From: Enoplolaimus lenunculus
Lineage: Eukaryota > Nematoda > Enoplea > Enoplida > Thoracostomopsidae
Reading direction: 5' to 3'
DNA length: 64,000 bases
Assembly (NCBI GenBank): GCA_030248215.1
Contig: JASANG010003629.1
Span: forward strand, 254,501 to 318,500
Each line of letters opens with the position of its first letter. Position 1 is the first letter of the stretch. The notes beneath the pieces are model-generated. The model was not told where the DNA came from, searched no databases, and saw nothing but the letters and a program-made list of their open reading frames with translations. The position numbers and the translations under genes were made by a program. Positions 54,163 to 64,000 of the stretch are shown piece by piece.

Positions 54163-54604
54163 CTGTATTGACCCGAATAAGAGGGGGGACTGATATTTAT
54201 TTGACCTCTCCAGAGGGTACCCCCCTTGTTATTCGGCTACGGACTGTTATTTACTTATAACCCACGCTCCACCGCCCTTCGTTACTGATATATCCGGTAC
54301 TGCAATTATCTGTTGAATTAAACGTTTATTTGTCTTGTGTCAATAGCTTGAGCGATAATACAAGGTTATACTTTGAACGTACTTTCAAAATTTAAGTACG
54401 CTTTGAAGTTTTGAACTCATGTTATTTGGTCCTGGAGTCATTTATGCGCAAAAATTAGGGCTAATTGACATTTATAAACTCTAATTAGGGTTTAGGGACC
54501 CTATCCGCTTACGGACTCTTATTAGGGATACGGACTCCTATTGATTCGGACCCAAAATGGGGCACACCCTCATATTACCCACCCTCTTATGCCGGTCAAT
54601 ACAG
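54163..54604 (-). mobile_element. MITE-B, Tc1/mariner-like, TA duplication
   Basis: CTGTATTGACCCGAATAAGA and CTTATGCCGGTCAATACAG ends with TA on both sides. The interior is the reverse of the copies at 31234 and 41077. Confidence 0.9.
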
Positions 54605-54757
54605 TAAGTAATCTCATACGAGTATACTACATATCGTCAGCTAGTGATAGGTTTCTAAGCTATCGAACTACTGCTGCTTGTAGATTTTGCAAACATAAAG
54701 CATATCAAAAGAGATAGGAGTGTCAAATGTTGAACCTGAACCATTTCACAATTTCTA

Positions 54758-55089
54758 CTCTCTAAAAGCTTAAACTAACTTGATTTAAGCTTAAGCTAAT
54801 CCACCAGTATTAAACGAACTTTCTAGATTAACTAAACTAACTGGTTGGTTTACGTTTAAACTCATTTAAGATCTTACTTAGTTTCAGTTTAAGCTAAACT
54901 TAATGAACGCTTAGATACACGGCTGCACTTGTTACTTAAACTAAACTAAATTTACTTAAACTAGTGTGAAACTTAAAACACGTTAAAGTAAAACTTAAAA
55001 TTCTAGTTTAGTTAGTCCATCCAGCCATTTAAGTTTTACTTAAACTGGTATTAAAGTTTAGTTAAGCTATAATTTAAGTTTTTAGAGAG
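54758..55089. mobile_element. MITE-E, TA duplication
   Basis: CTCTCTAAAAGCTTAAAC and AAGTTTTTAGAGAG ends with TA on both sides. Interior reversed relative to the copy at 37423 (AGTCCATCCAGCCATTTAAG). Confidence 0.9.
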
Positions 55090-56064
55090 TACGCAAAACC
55101 TGAACTAGCGATAGGTGCTTCACATATTTGAGAATACTGAGACACGATATGGCAATTGCACAAATTAGCATCGTCATGCAACAAATGACGAATCTACATA
55201 TTTAAATTCAGTTATGAAACCATATCAGATAAAGCGGTCTATTGATATTGGCTGGATTGCACAGACATAACTTAAGCCGACCTCTGAGTTAAATCGATTT
55301 TGGACTTCAGTCAAGAAAGAGACTTAATTTTACGTGTCGAAACGTTTGATAAATGGGCAACACCTAGAGGTGCGAACTATTCTATTTTAAAGTTACTACA
55401 AGTAGCTCAAAATTTAAGTACATTCAGCAACTATTGATTGTTTGGAAAAATTAAAATGCGTGTTGAAAACATTCAACTTAAAGTCAAAACAACACAAGTT
55501 GATTAAAATCTTGATTTGAGTTAAAATTCGACTTAAGTCTCGTGTTTCTGCAACCCAGCCATTATGAGTTAATATTTCCTACTGAAAAATTACAAGAACA
55601 AATGCGTCGTTTGCAGCTTCAGAATGCTCAAATCGAGCGATTATGAAATGTTTCTACGGTCACGTGACATTTAAGCAATTAATCGGATCAGTAACGTGAT
55701 GTTCCGATAAACATAAGCACAAATTTAATTAAGTACAGTGTGAGAGTATATATTAACTAGTCAGACGGCTTTGTGCAATACGCAAAAGTTAGCGAATACA
55801 CAACAATCTGCATGCAAATTTTCATTTCACAGAATAATCACATTTCTTCACTAAGAAAATATTGTAAACAAAGCAATGCTGGAAAGTTACACAAAATACG
55901 AATGTGGCGCGTTTCAGTTTTAATTATATAGATAACGATGCTGTACAGTGTCCAAAAAAACTAACTGAGGTCCTGCTTTGTGTGCGCCTCGTAACACTGG
56001 TACGATAACTGTGTGCCTAACAGATAGCAACATTTTCTTGACTTTAACCTATACTTTATATGTT

Positions 56065-56376
56065 ATTTGTTTGGCTACAGTTCAGTATTTTGCTTTTGTC
56101 ACAGAAATTTTGCACCTGCAAATTCTACGAATTCGCCTGCAACTAAGTTGAAAAGAATACGAAGAAGACCATTCGTAAGCTGTTAAACGCAACATTTGGT
56201 CACACAAGAGCCTGGACAATATTTGTTTGGCTACAGTTCAGTATTTTGCTTTTGTCACAGAAATTTTGCACCTGCAAATTCTACGAATTCGCCTGCAAGT
56301 AAGTTGAAAAGAATACGAAGAAGACCATTCGTAAGCTGTTAAACGCAACATTTGGTCACACAAGAGCCTGGACAAT
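56065..56376. repeat. Tandem duplication, 156-bp unit, two copies
   Basis: ATTTGTTTGGCTACAGTTCA starts copies at 56065 and 56221. They appear to differ at only one or two bases, so this is a very recent duplication. Confidence 0.95.
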
Positions 56377-56415
56377 ATGTGATCTGTGACAATTTAGAAC
56401 AACAATTTCTCTTAA

Positions 56416-56571
56416 CTGGGCCCGTAGACTACTGTTAGGGCCAGAGATGCCTCAGTCCGCCGGGAAATTTTGGCACCCTAGAAAAGTTTTAAACTTGCTT
56501 ATAAATCATCGCAAACCCTTGTATGCGCTTCATGAAAACTTTTCAGCCTCCGTAGCAAATTGAGGTGGTCA
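56416..56571 (+). mobile_element. MITE-C copy
   Basis: GGGCCCGTAGACTACTGTTA, AACTTGCTTATAAATCATCG, then a decayed GAGGTGGTCACTAA right end. Confidence 0.6.
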
Positions 56572-57004
56572 CTAATTTAGCTCATACTTGGATCGCAGAA
56601 TTCGAATGTCAAGTTCGACTATTAACTTCATCAAAAATATTCCACAACAATTAGTATTAATTAATGTAGTAAATGCGTGACCAGTTTGACCACATATTTT
56701 GCTTTAATCGCACTGGCGCAATAAAGCCAGTGGCCATATGGTTAAATGCATATAGCACCCATTATCAATTGATAATAGGACAATATACATATATATATAT
56801 ACATATTTATTGCGTAACTGTGTGCGGAAATTTTATCTCTAAATGAAAAATGTCCGCATAGAGTTTATTGCGTTGACGGACATTTTGTATACTGTTGGCG
56901 CATTATGTTAATATTAAATATAGAGTTGCGTGAATTGTCGGATTTTGTCGTTACAGTCTAAAAGGTGTCGCCGGAAAGTGCTAAATAAGGTAATTGATTT
57001 ACTG

Positions 57005-57495
57005 CGTAATTTTGAATTTTCCCGCCAAAATTTGTATTTCCCACCAAAATTTGAATTTCCCGCCAAAATTTGGATTTTGCTGACAAAATCTGAATTTTCC
57101 GCCAAAATTTGAATTTTGCCGCCAAAATTTGAATTTTGCCGCCAAAATTTAAATTTTACCACCAAAATTTGAATTTTGCGCTAAAATTTGAATTTAATAC
57201 CGAAAATTGATTTTTCCCGCCAAAATTTGAATTTGCCGCAAAAATTTGTATTTTCCCGCCAAAATTTGAATTTACCGCCGAAATTTGAATTGTCCCGCCT
57301 AAATTTGAATTTGCTGCCAAAATTTGAATTTTGCCGCGAAAGTTTGAATTTCGCGCCAAAATTTGAATTTTCCCGCCAAAATTTGAATTTCCCGCCAAAA
57401 TTTGAATTTTCGTACCAAAAGTTGAATTTCCCGCCAAAATTTGAATTTTAGCGCCTAAATTTGAATTTTCCCGTCAAAATTTGAATTTCCCCGCT
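57005..57495. repeat. 19/20-bp tandem array, about 25 units
   Basis: Units of CCGCCAAAATTTGAATTT(T/C) alternate between about 19 and 20 bp, giving a 39-bp higher-order period of 13 codons. Frames are open on both strands (FEFSRQNLNLPPK and KIQILAGNSNFGG repeats). Flanked about 200-300 bp away on each side by a directly repeated GCACCCATTATC-type segment (56755 and 57768). Confidence 0.85.
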
Positions 57496-57872
57496 GAGGT
57501 GTCCCTAATGCGTCTATCATATAAAAAAATTGTCCACTACACTGTTTTTCTAACATTTCAATGTCCTAGACAGTGTCACTGCAAAACAGTTTTGTCCGGA
57601 TAGAGTTTCCGTGAAACTCTATGATTTCCGCGAATGGCGGTGATACTGTTGGAAAATGAAGGGTTTCGATAAAACATAAGCCGGACAAGCTATTGAATTT
57701 CTTTTGGGAGGGGACATTTCGTGTGCCGAGTGAACGTATGGTAACGTGTGAGTGACATTATATTAGCACCCATAATCTAATCAGTTGATAATAGGACATG
57801 TGACTTTTTAACCTATTACTCTGTATTGGCTGTTTTACAATAACTAAATTTCGAGTTCAAGATCGGCACGAA

Positions 57873-58032
57873 TCGTAGCCAGACGGGGGGAAGGGGAGAC
57901 TCAGCCCCCTCCATTAAAAGAAGTTTGGTCTCCTAGAAAATCTTCAGCGTTGCTTAAGGTCACCGAAAGCCCTTGTATGCCCCGAATGAAAAATGTTTAG
58001 CTCCCTAGCAAGGTGTGCTGGCTACGGGCCTA
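57873..58032 (+). mobile_element. MITE-C copy
   Basis: TCGTAGCCAGACGGGGGG, CTAGCAAGGTGTGCTGGCTA, CGGGCCTAG. Confidence 0.7.
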
Positions 58033-58639
58033 GATCTCCACAGGACTAAGCTAAAACGTGCCGAATGGCGCCGTCGTCCGAAATTTAGCACATTTATTGT
58101 ATTAATTGCTGATTCATCACTTTGTTAATTGGCAACAGGTGCCACACACAGTTGAGATGCAGATCGGCGTAACCAGGCTCAGCGTAAACCTAAGAAACCC
58201 CAAAAAAAGGCCTGTAGGTAAATTACCACGTTGACAAAATAGACTTTTTCAAAGAAACGCACGAAAGGATATCCGATGATTTACCACCGAAATTAGCTGT
58301 TTTTGGGCGAAGAAGCAAAATTTTTCTGAGTGCGAGGGAAGTAGCGCCCGTGGCTGCGCTACCGGCCAAGAAGGCACCGTTGAAAAACGGCCGTTGTTAC
58401 TCACACAGCTGAATATAAGTGACCTGTGCGTGCGAAACGCAAAAATTTAATAAGTTCACAAGGCTATTTTTGAGACTTATATATAAGCAATTCGTATTGA
58501 AGTTGTAGCACGGACGCTTCGCAATTCTCACGGGATATGGTAAGTTTATTCTGAATTTGTGCGATAGTATCCGCTGTATCATTGACACAACCGACACGGG
58601 TGCTCATGTATGCCACGGTTTCTCAAGCGGGATAAAATC

Positions 58640-58770
58640 AACACCAACATTTTGTATTAAGATTTAGTACTAAAATTGCCGTTTGGCTTCTCGATCGGTT
58701 TCGCTCGCGACCGCTCGCTTTTCACTATCGCGCACCCTCGTTTACAAATTTGCGAATCCGCCACTACGCC
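58640..58770. mobile_element. MITE-N-like fragment
   Basis: GTTTGGCTTCTCGATCGG interior and GCGAATCCGCCACTAC right end. Confidence 0.45.
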
Positions 58771-58919
58771 GTATGCTTGAAATCATACTGCGCTACTGGT
58801 GCTACGTACTCACAAGTCGGCGGCTTGTCACGCAAAGTCAAGATGAAAGCGTGCATTCATAAAACCCAGATAAACTAGTAAACTTTTTGCAAAAATTACA
58901 TAATTGACGTAAGATTTCG

Positions 58920-59088
58920 ACGGGCTGTTGGCCATAGAACGCCAGGGTGTGCTCGTCATCGTGTCGACAAAAAATTTAGTCACCCCTCTAAAGAGTTTCA
59001 TCTTTGTATTATTTATGTGATACATTTGGATGCCCCTCCTGAAAAGTTTTTAGGCTCGCTATAGAGTACGTTGACGCGGCTACAGGAT
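58920..59088 (+). mobile_element. MITE-C copy, diverged
   Basis: CGGGCTGTTGGCCATAG, CACCCCTCTAAAGAGTTTCA, GCCCCTCCTGAAAAGTTTTT, GCGGCTACAGGATG. Confidence 0.5.
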
Positions 59089-59302
59089 GCAAATTTGACA
59101 CATTTTATCGGCACGCTTGCGTGGGAGATTTATTCAGTGCGGAGTAACAAAGCTACAAATTCGCCACAGTAGGACAGCCAGAAATGATCCGTTCAAACAG
59201 ATAGGCGAGAAAAATGGAGTCAAATGTAAAAAATTAGCTACGGTTGCAGTTTTTTAAAATCTTTTCCACTGTACCATACACTTCCTGACCCCTGCCTAAA
59301 TG

Positions 59303-59560
59303 TTCTGGGAATACGGATCCGGACATATGGACAGCAGAAGATTGGAAAGTGTGGCGTGCCCGCCTAGTATTCTGGAACCACGGATCCGGACATATGGACA
59401 GCGGAACATTGGAAAGTGCGGAGTGCCCGTGTAATATTCGGGAAACATGGATCCGGAAATACGGACAGTGGAAGATTGGAAAATGTGGTGTGTCTGCATA
59501 TTCTGGAAACACGGATCCGGAACTACGGACAGCAGAACATTGGACAGTATGGTGTGAAAT
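59303..59560. repeat. Tandem repeat, four copies of about 67 bp
   Basis: ACGGATCCGG recurs at about 59313, 59380, 59447 and 59511, each followed by GACAG and ATTGGAAAGTG. Copies differ by several bases. Confidence 0.85.
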
Positions 59561-59706
59561 AAGCCAATTGTATATTATAAGAATCAGCACAATGTGATCT
59601 ATTACAGGCATAGGTCATTTCCGAAACTTGCTATATTTATACGGTCAATATAGCTACAGCGGTTTTTGCATATGCTCTTTTGGAACAGAAGTTATTGGCA
59701 GATGAC

Positions 59707-59876
59707 CGGACCCGTAGACAAGAGAGGGGGCCAGGGGGGCTCATCCCTCTCCCCCTGGAAATATTTTCGCCGCTTAGAAAATTTTCAACCTTGCTTGTAA
59801 GTCAACGGAAAGCTTTGTATGCCCTTCTTGAAAATTTTTAGCCCCCCCTTAGCAAGGTGAGAAAGCTACTGGCCTA
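59707..59876 (+). mobile_element. MITE-C copy with 8-bp duplication
   Basis: CGGACCCGTAGACAAGAG and AAAGCTACTGGCCTA ends. Flanks CAGATGAC and CAGATAAC (7 of 8). Confidence 0.8.
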
Positions 59877-60235
59877 CAGATAACCCAGCTAGAACGGTAG
59901 CTAGATTTGGGGATGTTAATAGGAGTCTAAGACGAGTTTGGTTGATATTTTGATTGCGTTTAACTTTTAGATTGTAATTGCTTTAAATTGTCAATTAAAT
60001 CATAATTGTTCAACTGGGCACATCGAGTTCGCCCACTTATGAAACGGTGGACGCTAAGCATTCAACTGTAGGTCCATTAAAGAATGTTCAAGTTAAGGAT
60101 TGTTTCCACACGGTACCAGATTCAGCCAGGTTCAATGGAACGTTGGTGTCGAAATGTCGTGAACACTGGTGCGCAGTAAATTGTGACATTTTTAGCGTCA
60201 AATAGAAATTTGACGTAAGTTATAAAAATGCAGTG

Positions 60236-60418
60236 CCTGAGCAGGCCGGAGAGGGGGGCTCCCTTCAAATTCCAGGGTGGGCCCCCAAACTCGCAAGCGA
60301 AGCCAGCGAGAAGCCAAACGCAATTTAAAACTTAAGCGGTTTTTGTTTCAACCGGTTACGGTGGTGGCCCCTTTAGGGGTTTGGCCGGGGGTTTGGGGGG
60401 TCGCTGCTCCGGCCGTGT
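60236..60418. mobile_element. MITE-M copy
   Basis: GAGCAGGCCGGAGAGGGG at the left and TCGCTGCTCCGGCCGTGT at the right. AAACTTAAGCGGTTTTTGTT inside. Confidence 0.6.
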
Positions 60419-60598
60419 AAACTGTATTTATTTTGTTGGCGATATAGGGCAATTCTTATTCGACAATAATCAGGGAACATGAGAATACAAAATATTTCCA
60501 TAGTTGTTTGATGAAGCTCAATTGTGATTGGATAAAATTAAGAATGAAAAGAACGTTTATGTTCACACATTCTGCTAGATTTACGTTTTTCGATCATG

Positions 60599-60755
60599 CC
60601 TGTATCGAGTTCACCTTGGTATTAAGAGTAGCCAAGTATTTTTCAAGAGAGCATACAAGGGTTTTCGATAACTTACAAGCAAGGCTCATAATTTTCCAGG
60701 AACCGTAATTCTTTCAGAGGGTGGCTGAACCCTGCCAGACCCTCTGGCTACGGGA
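60599..60755 (-). mobile_element. MITE-C copy
   Basis: CCTGTATCGAGTTCACCTTG, TTTTCGATAACTTACAAGCA, CTCTGGCTACGGGACCG. Confidence 0.7.
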
Positions 60756-61106
60756 CCGTCTTGCATTGGATGAGCAACAACAACTGTACTGCGTACAGGT
60801 ATAATCCATCACAATTTTAAGCTAATAAGTGTTTTCCACAAAAAATATACAGCGTCGACCCATATTTAAGTATGTTTGCAGCACTTTTCACAGCGACAAG
60901 TACAGGGGGGGTGTGGTGAATGGTGAAAATGGTGATTTATTCGAAAATAACATTAAAAGAAAAGCAAACATTAAAACATGGGAAACAAGAAAAAAGTCAC
61001 AGGTCATGTGTTTCGGTTAATAAAAGATATGACTATACTTTAAGCTTCGGCACTACATTTACACTCAAACTAGCATTAAGCCTAAGCCTAAGCCCAAAGT
61101 CTACGC

Positions 61107-61285
61107 GGTCAATTTCTAGAACAGAAGCGGACCGGTAGTATAAGCATATTTGTAATCCTAGCGTCAGCGTGTAGAATGAGCTTTATACCGAAGCCTAAGC
61201 CTTAGCGAAATAATTGTCTAAAGTTTAAGCTTACTCTATTCCAGACGCACACAAATACGTTCCACCCTCGATCTGTACATGGGCC
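61107..61285 (+). mobile_element. MITE-A copy
   Basis: GGTCAATTTCTAGAACAGAA, CGGTAGTATAAGCATATTTG, CTCGATCTGTACATGGGCC. Confidence 0.8.
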
Positions 61286-61495
61286 ACTACGTTATGTCAA
61301 AAACTTCGATTACGGTAATTTTACAGTTGCAAAACAATTGAAGCTGTTTTAGTAGCGCGATGGGTATTTATCCCAAAGCTGCCTGTTACCTACAGGTGCC
61401 CGCCAGTAAACGCGGGAGGGCGTTTAATGTTTTGACCCCGGTATCCCCGCGGGTAAGGAATATCAAAGTGCGGGTAATAATTTAGTAAGTTTTAC

Positions 61496-61698
61496 GGCCA
61501 ATGTAAAAAAAACAGGGGCGGAACAGTATTATAAGCATATTCCTAAGCCTATGCCTACTAGCCTAAGCCTAAGCGTAAGAATGAGTTTATACCTAAGCCT
61601 AAAGACTAAGCCATGCAAAAAATTAGTCCAAAGCTTAAGCTTAAAACTCTATTGCAGTCCCACAGAACAACGTTCCGCCCTTGATCTTTACATGGGCC
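61496..61698 (+). mobile_element. MITE-A copy
   Basis: GGCCAATGTAAAAAAAACAG and TTGATCTTTACATGGGCC ends. Flanks AGTTTTAC and AGTTACCA. CCTAAG hexamers inside. Confidence 0.85.
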
Positions 61699-62111
61699 AG
61701 TTACCAACCTAAAATTTTCATAAGAACCTTGAAACCGGATAACGTAAAAAATTCGAATTTTTAAACTGCTTTTCTGGTTTATCCAGCTTCATATAGGGCA
61801 ATGTAAATTTATTTTAAATTTAAATTGCTTAATATTTGAAAGCAATTTAATAATTTATTATAAATTTACACTGTTTTATATTGCGCTCAACAAACTCGAG
61901 TCGCGTTTAAAAAGAAACTTCAGTTGTTTTACATTTTCAACTGCAGTTCTAAACATTTTTAGATTTTCAGGTTTTCAAATCGACAAAAATTGAAAAAGCA
62001 AAATAAACTTCAACACTGGCTGCGCACAAATCTGCGCTCAAATTATCGACGGTACTTACCAGGGGTGCATGCGTAATTGCAATGCAACATTTTTGAATAT
62101 ACAATGACTCC

Positions 62112-62315
62112 GACCAATATTACTTTTCGGGCCGTAACAGTAGATTAGCGTATTCCTACGCCTAAGCTTAAACCTAAGTGTTGCAAAAATGTGTTCCTAT
62201 TAAGCATAAGCCTAAGCCTAAGCCTAAACCTAAGCATAAAATGTAATCTAGAATCTAAACGTACTCTTCTGTAGATCCACCAGAAACCTGGACGTCCACA
62301 AAAGTAACATAGACC
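62112..62315 (+). mobile_element. MITE-J copy
   Basis: GACCAATATTACTTTTCGGG and AAAAGTAACATAGACC ends. Four to five CCTAAG hexamers, then AATGTAATCTAGAATCTAAA. Confidence 0.8.
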
Positions 62316-62425
62316 ATAACTCCTTATGAACTGAACGCACAATGCGCAGTGTTTAGCAATTACTACGCGTATACGCAGTGAAAAGTTGCCACAAGGCGCG
62401 GTTGCCTCCTCGGGTTCAAGCGTCA

Positions 62426-62492
62426 AACAGCTGAATGGTAATGGTAAACGCGTTCCACCCTTAAGGATGCGATTCGAATCCTGACATAAAAT
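62426..62492 (+). other. tRNA-like sequence
   Basis: CAGCTGAATGGTAATGG (A-box-like), then AAACGCGTTCCACCCTTAAG, then GGATGCGATTCGAATCCTGA (T-arm with B-box GATTCGAATCC). Same layout as the sequence at 20949, including ACGCNTYCCACCC. The acceptor stem pairs only partly. Probably a tRNA pseudogene or tRNA-derived repeat. Confidence 0.45.
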
Positions 62493-62647
62493 AAATTCTA
62501 TATATAATTTGTCGGAGCCGAAACAATTTTCGATCTTTATAAATTTTAGCTTAAAACTTAGGCTACCGTGAAACTTTGTTATAAACTTACGCTTAAAAGA
62601 CGTTTTCGACAATAGTTATTATGTAAGAGTCACTACAGACAAAGCTG

Positions 62648-62728
62648 TGCTGTCCCGAATAACAGGGGTGACTGATATATACCTATTAATTTAGCCTCAC
62701 CAGACGCGTACCCCGATATTTCTGCTCT
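62648..62728 (-). mobile_element. MITE-B end fragment
   Basis: TGTCCCGAATAACAGGGGTG, then ACTGATATATACC and CAGACGCGTACCCC, matching the right-hand 80 bp of the family in reverse. Confidence 0.55.
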
Positions 62729-62729
62729 G

Positions 62730-62911
62730 GCTGACTAATGTTACTTTTAGAGGCAGGCATAAACTGTACCCTAAACGTATTTCTTAGTCTAAACCACAAC
62801 TTAGAAATATGCCTACATCTAAACACTAGGCAAAAATAACCAAAAGCCGATCAAACCAGCTCGGTTGCAGACCGCAATGCAACGCGACGCCTCTAAAAGT
62901 AACACAAGCTT
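62730..62911 (+). mobile_element. MITE-J copy
   Basis: CTGACTAATGTTACTTTTAG at the left and GACGCCTCTAAAAGTAACAC at the right. The hexamer tract is degenerate. Confidence 0.7.
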
Positions 62912-63094
62912 CATCCATAAGTAACTCCATTTCAATATATTTGTCTACTTTTATTCGACGCATTCTGTTTGCGGTTTTGTGTTCAAAATTAATGCGAAAC
63001 AATTCGCCAAAATAAACTCTGGAATTGTGTAAAAGTAGACAGATTTTTAAACTAAAAACTAATTTGAATATCGTCCGCGCTTCAACATCAATAC

Positions 63095-63346
63095 AATGTA
63101 AATTTCTGTAAGTTGATATTGTCTCAGAATGAGTTGAATGACACAGTCTGTGAGTTAGGACCATCAGAACTCAGAATTTTGAGTTGAATCAATTCATTCT
63201 GAGTTAATTAACAAACTCAATCATAGTCGACTCCACTCAGAGTGAGAATCAACTCAACTCAGAATGAGTTAATGTTTACTGATGTTAATTCAGAAATAAC
63301 CAACTCGTTAGCTGAATTGATTAATCAACTCATTGCAATTTACAGT
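63095..63346. mobile_element. MITE-F copy
   Basis: AATGTAAATTTCTGTAAGTT at the left and CAACTCATTGCAATTTACAG at the right, with GAGTTGA/TCAACTC blocks. Confidence 0.75.
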
Positions 63347-64000
63347 GATATGATTTTTGTATTTTCGTTTAACATCCTGTTATTTTATGTTTTGATACCA
63401 TGTTTTTACATATTTTCACATATATACACCACGTAGATTTTTTCAAATTTCAGATCTTAACATAACTTAGGTTTATGATTGTGCTTTAGCTTGAGCCTTG
63501 GCTTAGATTTAGGCTAAGGTTTAGCTGATTGTGGATATGTACAACCGAACGGTAAAGGTTTTGGCCAGGGATGTACCGAGGGGGGGGGCGGGCGCGCGCA
63601 CCCCCAATTCGAATCAGTTCGTGTGTCATTAAATTTACAAACAATTAACGCCTAGCTTTTCACTCGCGTCGCTAGCGAAGTTATTAATTTTTGATTTTTG
63701 AAAAGTTTTAGCTGCGGGGCTGTTCAAAGGAGAACTTCATAGTCAAATTCCCCAACATAATTAGCTCAAAACTAAAGATAGTAAAAATTGTACAAAGCTT
63801 CACAGTTACACAAGTTCTTGACCGGACGAGATTCCGGTTTGGTGAATACGACCAAGCTGTCAGCTTTATGAATAAATAAACGTTTTAAAACTCTTGCAGA
63901 AGGATTTAATACTGAAAAAATGTATAGGTTCTTGCTCGCTTCGCACGACAATTCTTCAAAATTCATCCTAAATCCTAGCAACGAGCTTTTCCACACTCTG

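Noticed and set aside
62145-62612. 155-codon minus-strand frame
   Set aside because: Runs through MITE-J hexamers and the tRNA-like sequence, so it is a composite of repeats.

Overview
The window looks like gene-poor, AT-rich, repeat-saturated chromosomal DNA of a protostome animal, most likely a nematode. Two observations support this. The only clearly recognisable host gene is an innexin whose wording is closest to the nematode UNC-7/UNC-9 type, and the dominant short motif is TTAGGC, the nematode telomere hexamer. I cannot name the species; a large-genome nematode fits, but that is inference.

The host gene lies on the minus strand from 35950 down to 29143. Four exons (35826-35950, 33169-33431, 30975-31195, 29143-30045) join in phase at GT-AG sites into a 503-residue innexin with both extracellular cysteine pairs and the YYQWV motif. 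Its three introns are loaded with short inverted-repeat transposons and a 41-bp tandem array. A 160-bp hairpin satellite (27803-29033) starts about 110 bp past the stop codon.

Nearly everything else is transposon debris. A piggyBac-type element with a broken transposase lies at 11314-12800. Around it are many small non-autonomous inverted-repeat elements, which I sorted by eye into families. MITE-A and MITE-J have 8-bp target duplications and CCTAAG/TTAGGC tracts inside. MITE-C has 8-bp duplications and ends in GGGCCCGTAGC. MITE-N, O and P are hAT-like, starting CAGYGG or CAGGG with 8-bp duplications. MITE-B, D and E have TA duplications (Tc1/mariner-like). F, G, I, K, M and S have less certain class, and H has TTA duplications (Harbinger-like). 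Several copies are nested, which gives relative ages: A inside P at 1473-2072, O inside A at 24662-25195, A inside M at 42975-43375. Tandem arrays include a TTAGGC block (4119-4309), a 9-bp minisatellite inside a transposon (8047-8805), a TA tract (19250-19394), a 19/20-bp array (57005-57495) and several short duplications.

Region by region: 1-11300 is MITEs, the TTAGGC block and the minisatellite element; 11300-13800 is the piggyBac relic and an A-rich segment; 13800-27400 is mixed MITEs; 27400-36000 is the satellite and the innexin; 36000-64000 is mixed MITEs and tandem arrays.

Stretches over 300 bp in which I recognise nothing beyond unclassified AT-rich sequence: 476-897, 1067-1464, 2081-2505, 3300-4118, 5900-6592, 7603-7954, 8984-9724, 9906-10302, 10486-10870, 13794-14875, 15036-15708, 16135-16766, 17368-18040, 18849-19249, 20223-20948, 21455-22225, 23488-23758, 27059-27418, 36056-36311, 41881-42232, 42431-42974, 44815-45636, 46710-47050, 48325-49038, 49583-50058, 50609-51046, 53719-54162, 55090-56064, 56572-57004, 57496-57872, 59885-60235, 60756-61106, 61707-62111 and 63347-64000. 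Weak exon-like frames in some of these are described only as findings.
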